Origin: CAITNM01 sp964446295
GTDB taxonomy: Bacteria > Pseudomonadota > Alphaproteobacteria > Paracaedibacterales > CAITNM01
Assembly (NCBI GenBank): GCA_964446295.1
Contig: CAYUNR010000047.1
Location: 1 to 12,090 of the forward strand
Reading direction: 5' to 3'
Length of the DNA: 12,090 nt
The first letter of the stretch is position 1. Each line of letters opens with the position of its first letter. The position numbers were made by a program, and so were the translations under genes. Under the pieces are notes generated by a model, which did not search any database, was not told the DNA's origin, and saw only the letters and a program-made list of their open reading frames with translations. Positions 1-7,057 of the stretch are shown here, one piece after another.

Positions 1-774
1 TTGATGTAATATGTGTATATATGTCGCCGAAAATTTGGCAATATCTTTTTCTAAAAAGTGTCCCTTTATTTCCTTCTTTTTATCTTCAAGTTTTTGAAGA
101 AGTTGTTCGTACCACACAACAAACGTTTCGCTTAGGTCTCGCACTTCCAAAACCTCCCAGCCTGATTCGTACAACTGCTGTTTTATTTTTTTCATTGAAA
201 CTGGTCGCATAGGTTTTCCAGTCAGATCAAGTAATGGTTCGGTGGTTTCTTCTACACTGTAATCAAAAATCATTAAAAAGGCGCCTGGTTTAGAAACCCT
301 TGCTAATTGGCGCAGCACTGTAACTTTATCTTCAATTGCGTACAAAACATTGAATAGGTATACAAATGAAAAGAAGTCTCGATCAAATTTCAAACTGACA
401 GAAGCAGCGTCTACAGCAGAAAATTCAATTCCCTTATACTTACTTTTTGCATATTTAATAACAGCTGGGTCTATATCTATACCCCAGACATGTTTGAAGC
501 CATTTTTTACTAAGTAATCAGCTGTTCCACCAAAACCACAACCAACATCTAAGCAATTGCCATTCAAAACTTCTGAAGCTTCCTGTTTTATTTTAGTTAT
601 GACCATATCGACAGCCTCTCTATCACCCGCGTGAGTAAAATCACCTCCGCGAAGTTCTGAGAGCATTAATCTTGCTTGATTTAAATTAGAAACAACCGGT
701 TTAGAGGAGGGCCATAAGAAATATCCACCTATCAGTAGAAGCAGAAAAGGCACTGTGTACAAAAGCTTTTTCAT
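1..774 (-). CDS. Membrane-anchored class I SAM-dependent methyltransferase, 3' end outside the window
   Basis: An open frame of 258 codons runs from an ATG at 774 to the left edge without a stop, so the C-terminus is missing. Residues 1-20 are a hydrophobic segment after MKK, a signal anchor or signal peptide. The Rossmann methyltransferase domain follows: motif I LDVGCGFGG at 75-83, the acidic SAM-ribose motif GIDIDP at 99-103, a FVYLFNVLYAIED stretch near 137-149 and a VSKPGAFLMIFDY strand near 160-172. The segment LRGGDFTHAGDREAVD (41-56) before motif I resembles small-molecule N-methyltransferases, and I recall similar proteins in Legionella-type intracellular bacteria. The substrate cannot be read from the sequence. 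The start lies 4 bp after the stop of the SRPBCC gene, so the two are very likely co-transcribed and perhaps translationally coupled. The family call is firm; the function is open. Confidence 0.88.
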   Translation of the reverse strand, partial: MKKLLYTVPFLLLLIGGYFLWPSSKPVVSNLNQARLMLSELRGGDFTHAGDREAVDMVITKIKQEASEVLNGNCLDVGCGFGGTADYLVKNGFKHVWGIDIDPAVIKYAKSKYKGIEFSAVDAASVSLKFDRDFFSFVYLFNVLYAIEDKVTVLRQLARVSKPGAFLMIFDYSVEETTEPLLDLTGKPMRPVSMKKIKQQLYESGWEVLEVRDLSETFVVWYEQLLQKLEDKKKEIKGHFLEKDIAKFSATYIHILHQ

Positions 775-778
775 ATAA

Positions 779-1204
779 TTATCTTTTTTGGATAAGAGCC
801 AATTGTACTAATGTATCCATCTGTACGGAAAATTTGTCAACAATCTTTTGTGCAACTAGCGCAATCCATAAATATTTTAGCATTCCTGTCACTGTTATAG
901 TGGTTGTGAGGCGAAGTCCATTTTCTTCAACATGCATTTCGTGTTTACCGTACATTTTTGCGCCCAAAAACTTAGTGCAATCAGTAAACATTTTTTCATG
1001 TGAAATTTCGACAAGGGAAATTTGTACTTCAGGTGCACCTTTGGGCTTAAGTGTGAAGACACTGCCAACTTTAAATGGTTGATCAAGTTTGCAGTATTCA
1101 AGATCAGCATTCCAAAGCGGCCATTTATTGATGTTGGTCCACAAGGCCCATATTTGTTGCACTGAAACGTTTTGATAAACTTTGCTGTGTGAACGCGTCC
1201 ACAT
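779..1204 (-). CDS. SRPBCC (START/polyketide cyclase-like) family protein
   Basis: This encodes 141 residues with no signal peptide. The N-terminal VSVQQIWALWTNINKWPLWN (about residues 13-32) is the usual first strand and helix of SRPBCC ligand-binding folds. Alternating strands follow (VGSVFTLKPKG, VQISLVEISHEK, KHEMHVEENGLRLTTTITVTG), and a long C-terminal helix closes the cavity (about 108-138). The length matches the single-domain family, whose members bind or shape hydrophobic ligands. No catalytic residues can be assigned. The ATG at 1204 is preceded by GAGAGAG with 7 nt spacing, which fixes the start. It is the first gene of a two-gene unit with the methyltransferase, behind a strong promoter at 1236-1264. 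A role in preparing or holding a lipid-like substrate for the methyltransferase is only inference. Confidence 0.85.
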   Translation of the reverse strand: MWTRSHSKVYQNVSVQQIWALWTNINKWPLWNADLEYCKLDQPFKVGSVFTLKPKGAPEVQISLVEISHEKMFTDCTKFLGAKMYGKHEMHVEENGLRLTTTITVTGMLKYLWIALVAQKIVDKFSVQMDTLVQLALIQKR

Positions 1205-1235
1205 AATGTAACTCTCTCTTATTGTATGTGAGTTT

Positions 1236-1264
1236 ACTATATATGTTTAAGCAGTAGCTTTCAA
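1236..1264 (-). promoter_or_regulatory. Sigma70-type promoter of the SRPBCC-methyltransferase unit
   Basis: On the minus strand TTGAAA (1264-1259) and TATAGT (1241-1236) are separated by exactly 17 bp. Each hexamer matches the consensus at 5 of 6 positions. The predicted start near 1229 gives a leader of about 25 nt carrying the GAGAGAG ribosome site before the ATG at 1204. It lies in the 109-bp gap after the double-NTF2 gene, in which I see no clear intrinsic terminator. Confidence 0.65.
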
Positions 1265-1313
1265 TGCCTTCATGAAATTACGCAGCTAACAAAACTGGAG
1301 CATGTTATGCAGC

Positions 1314-2123
1314 TTATGGTATTTGGAAATACACTTCATCTATTGAATCAATTTGATTCCCATTGGAAGAGCGTAAAATAGCCATAACGTCAAAACTTCC
1401 TGCTTTTTCGGTTTCAAGCACATACCAAATAACGCATTGCTTATTATCTGCCGAGGGGATAGTTGATTTCTCTCTCATGGTCCAATTTCCAGCAGCTGCT
1501 TTAACATCTGCTAGCTGTTGTTCTAGCCTTGCTCTTTCAGAGACAAGCTCTGTTCTATTAGCAATTTTTTTAAAAGCAGAGCTAAATAAAGATTCGATAA
1601 TTGCGTTATAATCTTTACTGACACCTTGCCCATAGTCATTTTGAAATTCATTGTATCTTCTGGCGAGGTCAGCGATAGAATGTAAATCTGTACCTGCTGT
1701 ATTATAAACCGCATCAATCTCGGTAATTTGATTATTTTCGTCAAACTTTAGAGAGACAATTGTTTTATGCTGACCTATTTTTTCAGAATTCCATGTGAAA
1801 TGAACGGTGCAAACTTTTTGATCTACGTCACACAATGTTTTCTGAATTGTAAAAATGCAAGGATACGCTATTTCTCGGTTACGTCGTAACTGAGCAAGAA
1901 GCGCAGTACGGGTAGAAAGAATTTGCTTATCGTTTACAATTTTTACAACGCTTTCAGCAAAAATTCCGGAGGCTTGGCCTTCATAAGTTGTTGTGTCCGC
2001 TTCTCCCACACTTTGCATAAATGTAACATATCGTCTTCCTAATTCTTCTAAACTAGATCGATCACCAGCAAATATATTTGCAAATACATTTATTAAGATG
2101 AGTAATTTTAAAATTTTTTTCAT
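1314..2123 (-). CDS. Exported protein with two tandem NTF2/SnoaL-like domains
   Basis: This encodes 269 residues. Residues 1-19 are a classic signal peptide (MKK, hydrophobic core, cleavage expected after ANIFA). The mature part is an internal duplication. SLEELGRRYVTFMQ (24-37) matches SIADLARRYNEFQN (149-162). IFAESVVKIVNDKQILSTR (54-72) matches LFSSAFKKIANRTELVSER (179-197). IVSLKFDENNQITEIDAVY (122-140) matches VMAILRSSNGNQIDSIDEVY (246-265). The helix-rich start and strand-rich end of each half, with the closing 'I..ID.VY' strand, fit the NTF2/SnoaL cone fold. Repeat 1 has two cysteines close together (98 and 105); repeat 2 has one. The ATG at 2123 has AAGGA 6 nt upstream. The gene starts 19 nt after a tRNA-Ser and has no room for its own promoter outside the tRNA. 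Catalytic residues and ligand are unknown. Secretion is predicted with confidence; the fold is inferred from pattern. Confidence 0.8.
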   Translation of the reverse strand: MKKILKLLILINVFANIFAGDRSSLEELGRRYVTFMQSVGEADTTTYEGQASGIFAESVVKIVNDKQILSTRTALLAQLRRNREIAYPCIFTIQKTLCDVDQKVCTVHFTWNSEKIGQHKTIVSLKFDENNQITEIDAVYNTAGTDLHSIADLARRYNEFQNDYGQGVSKDYNAIIESLFSSAFKKIANRTELVSERARLEQQLADVKAAAGNWTMREKSTIPSADNKQCVIWYVLETEKAGSFDVMAILRSSNGNQIDSIDEVYFQIP

Positions 2124-2142
2124 GATTTTCCTTGAAAGCTTA

Positions 2143-2232
2143 TGGCGGAGAGGAAGGGATTCGAACCCTCGATACGTTTAACCGTATACACGAATTCCAA
2201 TCGTGCGCCTTCAACCGCTCGGCCACCTCTCC
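2143..2232 (-). tRNA. tRNA-Ser (anticodon GGA)
   Basis: Ninety nucleotides fold as a class II tRNA. The acceptor GGAGAGG pairs with CCTCTCC, followed by discriminator G and an encoded CCA (2145-2143). The D-arm region is GGCCGAGCGGTTGAAGGC. The anticodon stem CACGA/TCGTG encloses loop TTGGAAT, so the anticodon is GGA and reads UCC/UCU. A long variable arm (TATACGGTTAAACGTATC) is typical of serine. The T arm is GAGGG-TTCGAAT-CCCTT with one G-U pair. The tRNA lies between xseA and the double-NTF2 gene, all on the same strand. Confidence 0.97.
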
Positions 2233-2245
2233 AAAGGATTCTTGA

Positions 2246-2274
2246 AGGATACTTGATTTCCTTTTGTGCAGCAA
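2246..2274 (-). promoter_or_regulatory. Possible promoter of tRNA-Ser
   Basis: In the 57-bp gap between xseA and the tRNA the minus strand has TTGCTG (2274-2269), 17 bp, then TATCCT (2251-2246). The -35 matches consensus at 3 of 6 positions and the -10 at 4 of 6. The -10 ends 13 nt before the mature tRNA. The placement is right but the boxes are weak, so read-through from xseA is an alternative. Confidence 0.35.
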
Positions 2275-2289
2275 GGGGAGTGCTATGCT

Positions 2290-3591
2290 CTAGAACAATG
2301 TTTTCTGTTCTTTAAGAGGCTGCACGCGAACCTTGCCATCAGCAAAGTGAATATTCGCTTCTTTTGCGGCTTTTAATGCTTGCGCTGAACTGATCACGCC
2401 CTTGTCTCCTTCAATCAAACAGAATCCTTTTTCTAGGGTTCGTTGGAAGGAATTTTGGTTAAGCAACATCGCTTGCCATTTCAGGGCCTGCTCCTTTTCT
2501 GAAAAAGACTTTGCAAATGCAAAGCTTAAAGGTTTAGCGATTTTTTCTAATTGATTCTCTTGGCGTTCCAAAAACACCACGCTGGAACGCACATAACGTT
2601 CAAACCATTCATCTAGCCGTTGGTTTTTTTCAAGCACAATTGATGGTAAATCAGGAATTCTGCGACTTAGGTTTTCCAGCATTAATTTGTAGCGTTCTTG
2701 GGTCTGTAATGTTATTCGCTGCAATCTGGTTTCCGATTCACTAATGAATAATTTCAAGCTTTGCTGGTCAGGCGTAGCAAATTCCGCTGCCGCTGTAGGC
2801 GTTGGTGCGCGTTTGTCAGATGCGAAATCAATTAAGGTTGTGTCGGTTTCGTGACCAACTGCGGAAATAATAGGAATTTCACTAAAAGCTGCGGCACGCA
2901 CAACGTTTTCTTCGTTAAATGCCCACAAATCTTCAAGGCTACCACCACCACGAGCCACAATTAGCACATCTGGTCGCTGCGCTAGATTATTAAAACCTTT
3001 AATTGCTGCAGTTATTTGATCAGATGAGCCTGGACCTTGCACCAACACAGGCCAAACAAGCACATGACAAGGAAAACGATCACCAATTCTGTGCAAAATA
3101 TCACGAATTACGGCACCAGTTGGCGATGTAATTACACCAATAGTGCTGGGGAATTTGGGCAGTTCACGTTTACGGTCAAACAAGCCTTCTTTTTGCAATT
3201 TGCTTTTTCTGTCTTGCAAAATTTTAAGTAGGGCACCCTGCCCCGCGGCTTCGACGTGGGTAATAACCATTTGGTATTTCGAACGTCCGCCATAGGTAGT
3301 AAGCTTGCCCGTTGCTATTACCTCTAAACCATCTTGAAGGGGGGCTGTGGTTTTTGTTCCACGCCACATAACGGCATCGAGCACACAATCAGCGTCACGC
3401 AGTGCAAAATATGCATGACCAGAGCTGTGTAACTTAAACCCAGAGATTTCACCACGCACGCACACTTGCGCGAATTGCGATTCAACCACTCGCTTTAAAA
3501 GCTGGGAAAGCTCAGAAACAGAAAAAACCGCTACATTTTCAGCTTGGGCGTACACATTAACCAAATAATTTGAAACTTTTATTATAGTCAT
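2290..3591 (-). CDS. xseA: Exodeoxyribonuclease VII large subunit
   Basis: XseA, with the small subunit XseB, forms the cytoplasmic exonuclease VII that degrades single-stranded DNA from both ends during repair. The 433 residues are within the usual length. An N-terminal OB fold spans about 22-115 (VFSVSELSQLLKRVVE, then VRGEISGFKLHSSGHAYFALRD). The catalytic domain carries the family signatures: IGVITSPTGAVIRDILHRI (151-169), VARGGGSLEDLWAFNEE (212-228), ISAVGHETDTTLIDFASDKR (242-261) and RAPTPTAAAE (261-270). A coiled-coil-like region follows (about 275-390), then a short C-terminal strand domain (FCLIEGDKGVISSAQAL). The ATG at 3591 has GAGG about 10 nt upstream. xseB is not in the window. 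The gene diverges from hemA across 49 bp. Confidence 0.97.
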   Translation of the reverse strand: MTIIKVSNYLVNVYAQAENVAVFSVSELSQLLKRVVESQFAQVCVRGEISGFKLHSSGHAYFALRDADCVLDAVMWRGTKTTAPLQDGLEVIATGKLTTYGGRSKYQMVITHVEAAGQGALLKILQDRKSKLQKEGLFDRKRELPKFPSTIGVITSPTGAVIRDILHRIGDRFPCHVLVWPVLVQGPGSSDQITAAIKGFNNLAQRPDVLIVARGGGSLEDLWAFNEENVVRAAAFSEIPIISAVGHETDTTLIDFASDKRAPTPTAAAEFATPDQQSLKLFISESETRLQRITLQTQERYKLMLENLSRRIPDLPSIVLEKNQRLDEWFERYVRSSVVFLERQENQLEKIAKPLSFAFAKSFSEKEQALKWQAMLLNQNSFQRTLEKGFCLIEGDKGVISSAQALKAAKEANIHFADGKVRVQPLKEQKTLF

Positions 3592-3640
3592 AGCACAAAT
3601 TCCTCTTTATGTTTCCATTAAAAACCTGCAAACTACCCCG

Positions 3641-4852
3641 ATGCCTTACGATAATTTTTTTGAGCAAGAACTGAATGTTTTAAAATCAGAGGGACGCTAC
3701 CGTGTCTTTGCTGATTTAGAGCGGCATGCCCATAATTCACCTGTTGCAACGTGGCATTCTGCCAATGAACCCAAACCGGTGGTTGTTTGGTGCAGCAATG
3801 ATTATTTAGGCATGAGTCATCACCCCAGTGTTATTGAAGCGGCGATACAAGCAACTAAAGCATATGGAGCTGGTTCTGGTGGCACACGTAATATTTCAGG
3901 CACGGCCCATTTACATGTAGAACTTGAACGTACCATTGCGGATTTGCATGAAAAAGAAGCAGGACTCGTTTTTACATCTGGCTATGTAGCTAATGAAGCT
4001 GCGTTATGCACCTTAGCTAAAGGCTTGCCTAATTGTGTGGCATTTTGCGATGAAAAAATTCATGCATCCATGATTCATGGCATAAGCCATAGCCGTGTGC
4101 CAAAACATGTGTTTTCACACAATAATTTAAATGAATTACGCAAACAGCTAGAGCAATATGACAAAAAGCAACCTAAGCTGATTGCTTTTGTTTCTGTATA
4201 TTCCATGGAGGGAGATTTTGCCCCCATAGAAGTTATTTGCGATTTGGCTAAAGAATACAATGCCCTAACCTATTTAGATGAAGTGCACGCAGTTGGCATA
4301 TATGGCAAGGGTGGCGCGGGGTTAGCAAATGCACTTAATCAACAACACCGCATTGATGTTATTCAAGGAAATTTTGCAAAAGCTTATGGCGTGATTGGTG
4401 GCTACATTACTGGGTCAAAATCCCTAGTTGATTATGTGCGCAGTTTGGCCTCTGGCTTTATTTTTACAACATCTCTTCCGCCAATGGTGGCAAGTGCTGC
4501 AACAACATCTATTAAAGTATTGCAAGAAGCAGATGACCTGCGCGAGAAGCTTTGGGATAATGTTAATTTGTTAAAAAGACTTTTGGCCAAAACGCAAGTG
4601 AATTACCACCATACCCCAAGCCATATTGTGCCAGTGGTTATTGGTGACGCCAAAGCCTGCAAAGACTTTACCGATGCACTTTTACACGATTTTGGTATTT
4701 ACGTGCAACCAATCAATTATCCAACTGTCCCCAGAGGGGAAGAGCGCCTGCGCCTAACGGTAACACCGTTTCATACAAAAGAAATGATTCATGATATGGT
4801 CAATGCCCTTAGTTGTTTATGGGGCAAATTTTTCATGAAAATGGCTGGGTGA
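3641..4852 (+). CDS. hemA: 5-aminolevulinate synthase
   Basis: This is a PLP enzyme of the alpha-oxoamine synthase group that joins glycine and succinyl-CoA to give 5-aminolevulinate, the first step of heme synthesis by the C4 route. The 403 residues match the length of alphaproteobacterial enzymes. Visible signatures: EGRYRVFADLER (17-28), WCSNDYLGM (50-58), YGAGSGGTRNISGT (75-88, typical of ALAS rather than other oxoamine synthases), SVYSMEGD (185-192), YLDEVHAVG (211-219, Asp213 for the pyridine nitrogen), the PLP lysine Lys247 in FAKAYG, SLPP, SHIVPVVIGD and YVQPINYPTVPRG. Three residues before the lysine the expected Thr is Asn (GNFAKAYG rather than GTLAKAYG). No good Shine-Dalgarno precedes the ATG; the frame is closed upstream and the first residues resemble relatives. 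The stop is one base from that of convergent nfeD. Confidence 0.97.
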   Translation: MPYDNFFEQELNVLKSEGRYRVFADLERHAHNSPVATWHSANEPKPVVVWCSNDYLGMSHHPSVIEAAIQATKAYGAGSGGTRNISGTAHLHVELERTIADLHEKEAGLVFTSGYVANEAALCTLAKGLPNCVAFCDEKIHASMIHGISHSRVPKHVFSHNNLNELRKQLEQYDKKQPKLIAFVSVYSMEGDFAPIEVICDLAKEYNALTYLDEVHAVGIYGKGGAGLANALNQQHRIDVIQGNFAKAYGVIGGYITGSKSLVDYVRSLASGFIFTTSLPPMVASAATTSIKVLQEADDLREKLWDNVNLLKRLLAKTQVNYHHTPSHIVPVVIGDAKACKDFTDALLHDFGIYVQPINYPTVPRGEERLRLTVTPFHTKEMIHDMVNALSCLWGKFFMKMAG

Positions 4853-4853
4853 A

Positions 4854-5297
4854 TTACTTCGCCAATTCAACAACTAAGCTGTTTCCAGAAACTTCCACAA
4901 CCTTAACTTTTGAACCAGTTGGGAGATCAGGTCCTGTTACTGTCCAGTGGCCATCGCCAATTTTCACACGCGCTTGTCCGTTTGTGATTGGTTCTTGAAG
5001 GGTGATTGTTTTATTAATCATCGCTTTTTTCATGTTATTGACCAAAAACTTAGGTTCTTTGTTTTGGAACTTATAGCCAAAAAAGCTAACTACCAAACCA
5101 AGTACCAAGAAAATGACAATGGCAGGAGCGCCTGAAAAACCCAATAAGTACACAAGGCCAGAGGTAAGTAAACCGCTAATACCAAACCACAACATGAATA
5201 TGCCTGGGAACATTAGCTCAAATGCTAAGAATGCCACGCCTAAGCTCATCCACTGCCAAGAAGCCATATTCATACAAAAATTAAACATCGCATCCAT
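4854..5297 (-). CDS. nfeD: NfeD family membrane protein
   Basis: This encodes 147 residues of the short NfeD type, without the ClpP-like protease domain of long NfeD proteins. Three hydrophobic segments lie at about 15-30, 32-53 and 57-76. A soluble C-terminal OB-fold (about 92-146) follows, containing GQARVKIGDGHWTVTGPDLPTG, a pattern characteristic of the family. These proteins partner with SPFH/stomatin-like proteins in the inner membrane and are linked to membrane quality control. The context agrees: the SPFH gene lies 12 bp upstream on the same strand. The ATG at 5297 has GGAG about 8 nt upstream. The 3' end converges with hemA with one base between stops, so the two transcripts must overlap or end inside each other's genes. 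Confidence 0.93.
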   Translation of the reverse strand: MDAMFNFCMNMASWQWMSLGVAFLAFELMFPGIFMLWFGISGLLTSGLVYLLGFSGAPAIVIFLVLGLVVSFFGYKFQNKEPKFLVNNMKKAMINKTITLQEPITNGQARVKIGDGHWTVTGPDLPTGSKVKVVEVSGNSLVVELAK

Positions 5298-5309
5298 AAA
5301 TTATCTCCG

Positions 5310-6233
5310 TTAGGCTTTCTTTGATTTTGGGTTTGAATCGGTAGCATCTAAAAGCTCACGAATTCCTTGAATTGAACTTAGCATATTCGTAGCTTCATAA
5401 GGTAGCATAATCACCTTCTGATTAGGTGAACATGCAAGGTCTTTGAATGCTTGAACGTAGCGTTCAGCAATGAAATATTGTAATGGCATTGGTCCACTAG
5501 TCTTGATAGCATTTGACATTGCGATAGTAGCGTTTGCTTCCGCTTCTGCTAAACGTTCACGACCATCGGCTTCGCGGCGCGCAGCCTCTAACTTACCTTC
5601 AGCTTGCAAAACAGCTGCTTGCTTCTCGCCTTCAGCTTTTAGAATTTCAGATTGACGCTGACCTTCTGCTTCTAAAATTGAAGCACGTTTTTCACGCTCT
5701 GCTTTCATTTGGCGCCCCATGGAATCAACCAAATCTCTTGGTGGCTTAATGTCTTTAATTTCAATACGGGTTACTTTTGTGCCCCATGGATGAGTTGCAC
5801 CATCAATAACTTCCAGAAGACGTGCATTGATTTTTTCGCGGCATGACAACAATTCATCTAAATCCATTGAGCCCATAACCGTACGAATGTTGGTCATGGT
5901 TAAATTTAAAATTGCAACTTGAAGGTTAGTCACTTCGTATGCTGCCTTTGATGCATCAAGAATTTGATAAAAGATCACCCCGTCAACATTCACAACTGCG
6001 TTATCTTTGGTGATAATATCTTGCGATGGAACTTGCAGGACTGATTCCATCATATTGATTTTAGATCCAACCGCATCAACGAAAGGAATAATTAGGTTCA
6101 GACCAGGTTTTAAGGTTTGAATGTAACGCCCAAAACGTTCAACTGTGTGTTCATACCCTTGTGGTACAATGCGTACTGATCGTATTAAATAAATACCAAC
6201 TAGCGCTGCAAAACCATATATTACATATTCCAC
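5310..6233 (-). CDS. qmcA: SPFH/band-7 (stomatin-like, QmcA-type) membrane protein
   Basis: This encodes 307 residues. A single N-terminal membrane segment (about 2-19) leads into RIVPQGYEHTVERFGRY and LKPGLNLIIPFVD (21-53), the standard start of a stomatin/prohibitin-homology domain. That domain continues through VPSQDIITKDNAVVNVDGVIFYQI (68-91) and ends at VTRIEIKDIKPP (154-165). Residues about 175-245 are an Ala/Glu-rich coiled coil with repeated '(I/L)xAEG' units, the oligomerising flotillin-like region. A conserved segment (LQYFIAERYVQAF) and a Lys-rich tail close the protein. Such proteins form large rings on the inner membrane, bind FtsH-type protease complexes and act with NfeD. A G-rich ribosome site (AGGGGA) lies about 10 nt before the ATG. 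It sits between a secreted-protein gene (19 bp upstream) and nfeD (12 bp downstream), so a three-gene transcript is likely. The family is certain; qmcA versus another stomatin paralogue is less so. Confidence 0.94.
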   Translation of the reverse strand: MEYVIYGFAALVGIYLIRSVRIVPQGYEHTVERFGRYIQTLKPGLNLIIPFVDAVGSKINMMESVLQVPSQDIITKDNAVVNVDGVIFYQILDASKAAYEVTNLQVAILNLTMTNIRTVMGSMDLDELLSCREKINARLLEVIDGATHPWGTKVTRIEIKDIKPPRDLVDSMGRQMKAEREKRASILEAEGQRQSEILKAEGEKQAAVLQAEGKLEAARREADGRERLAEAEANATIAMSNAIKTSGPMPLQYFIAERYVQAFKDLACSPNQKVIMLPYEATNMLSSIQGIRELLDATDSNPKSKKA

Positions 6234-6252
6234 TGAGATAATCCCCTACTTT

Positions 6253-6882
6253 TTACCAAGGGTACCATAACCATGATTTTTTGCCACCTGTTACCTTTTT
6301 CATGGCATAAAGCTCGAGCTTCTCAAGCGTTGCATTGTAGCGTCCTATACAGCCGCCATCATATTCAACATCTTCTTTTAATTTTTTCAGATAAAGATAA
6401 ACCGGTTCAGTTGTGGCTTTGTAATAGGGTTCTCCGCGGATTCTGTCGCCACTAAACATAGAGATAAGCTGAGGTTTTGCTAAAAATATTCCACAATATT
6501 TTAGGCATCTTTCTATTGTAGCGTTGGGATCTCCCTCAACAGCGTCTTCCGAAGCAAAAAATTCTTCTTGAAATACGTCTATGTCAGCAAATGTTTTGAT
6601 TTTTGCGCTTAAGGTAATTCCCTCGTCGCGTTTAAGTTTGAAATTGGCGTAGCGGTCTAATATGGAATTCATACTTTTCATATGTTCAATAAGACGTTCA
6701 CGACCAGCAAATTGTGTAGCTTGTGGTAATGAGTCCATTTCTTGTTGTGTATAGATTTTGCATACTGACCACTCCCTTAGGCAATATTCTATATCACCCA
6801 GATAAGATTCAATTTCAGACAGTTCGCCACAGGCCCATATGCAAGGCCATAAGGTGAGAAGTACAAAAACCTTATCAATCAT
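6253..6882 (-). CDS. Unrecognised exported protein with several cysteines
   Basis: This encodes 209 residues from the ATG at 6882. I prefer it to a TTG 45 bp upstream because it puts a signal peptide at the N-terminus (MIDK, hydrophobic core, WACGELSE near 16-23) and has TAGGT about 9 nt upstream. Cleavage is expected around residue 17-19. IWAC is a poor lipobox, so a lipoprotein is possible but not favoured. The mature part has cysteines at 34, 41, 126, 130 and 178 (plus 18), suggesting disulfides in the periplasm, and is otherwise helical and charged with an aromatic end (KKSWLWYPW). I do not recognise a family. The stop is 19 bp before the SPFH gene on the same strand, so the gene probably heads that transcript; whether the products work together is unknown. 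Confidence 0.75.
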   Translation of the reverse strand: MIDKVFVLLTLWPCIWACGELSEIESYLGDIEYCLREWSVCKIYTQQEMDSLPQATQFAGRERLIEHMKSMNSILDRYANFKLKRDEGITLSAKIKTFADIDVFQEEFFASEDAVEGDPNATIERCLKYCGIFLAKPQLISMFSGDRIRGEPYYKATTEPVYLYLKKLKEDVEYDGGCIGRYNATLEKLELYAMKKVTGGKKSWLWYPW

Positions 6883-6891
6883 TACCAAATT

Positions 6892-6910
6892 ACCTATTTG
6901 AGTAACTATA
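6892..6910 (-). promoter_or_regulatory. Possible -10 box and ribosome site fixing the start at 6882
   Basis: TATAGT lies at 6910-6905 on the minus strand, without a good -35. TAGGT at 6896-6892 lies 9 nt before the ATG at 6882. If this -10 is used, transcription begins near 6898, downstream of the TTG at 6927, which supports the shorter protein. The remaining gap to the divergent RNA methyltransferase (6928-7057) is AT-rich, and I see no gene in it. Confidence 0.3.
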
Positions 6911-7057
6911 TTTAGTGTAACGAGCAATTAATGAACAAATAGTAAATATCGTGAAAAATTATTTCTCCTATTCAACGTGCTATCACTTTTGCGTAGATTA
7001 AAAAAACAAAAAGACTTAACATGCGAAGTTATGAGTCAACGTCTACATTAGTGTTTT

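Noticed and set aside
21..212. Plus-strand frame of 63 codons at the left edge
   Set aside because: It is antisense to the methyltransferase, whose frame is open through this region with clear domain motifs.
1265..1313. Hairpin after the double-NTF2 gene (GCAGCTAAC with GTTATGCAGC)
   Set aside because: Pairing needs a bulge, is mostly short and self-complementary around AGCT, and is not followed by a T-run; too weak to call a terminator.
1993..2181. Plus-strand frame ending WRRGRDSNPRYV
   Set aside because: That ending is the familiar false peptide from translating a tRNA gene on the wrong strand; the rest is antisense to the NTF2-like gene.
2143..2232. tRNA-Ser as the attachment site of an integrated element
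   Set aside because: No integrase gene and no second copy of the tRNA 3' end was seen in the window.
6883..6927. TTG start at 6927 for the exported-protein gene
   Set aside because: It would bury the signal peptide 15 residues in, and it lies upstream of the likely transcription start. The ATG at 6882 has a ribosome site.
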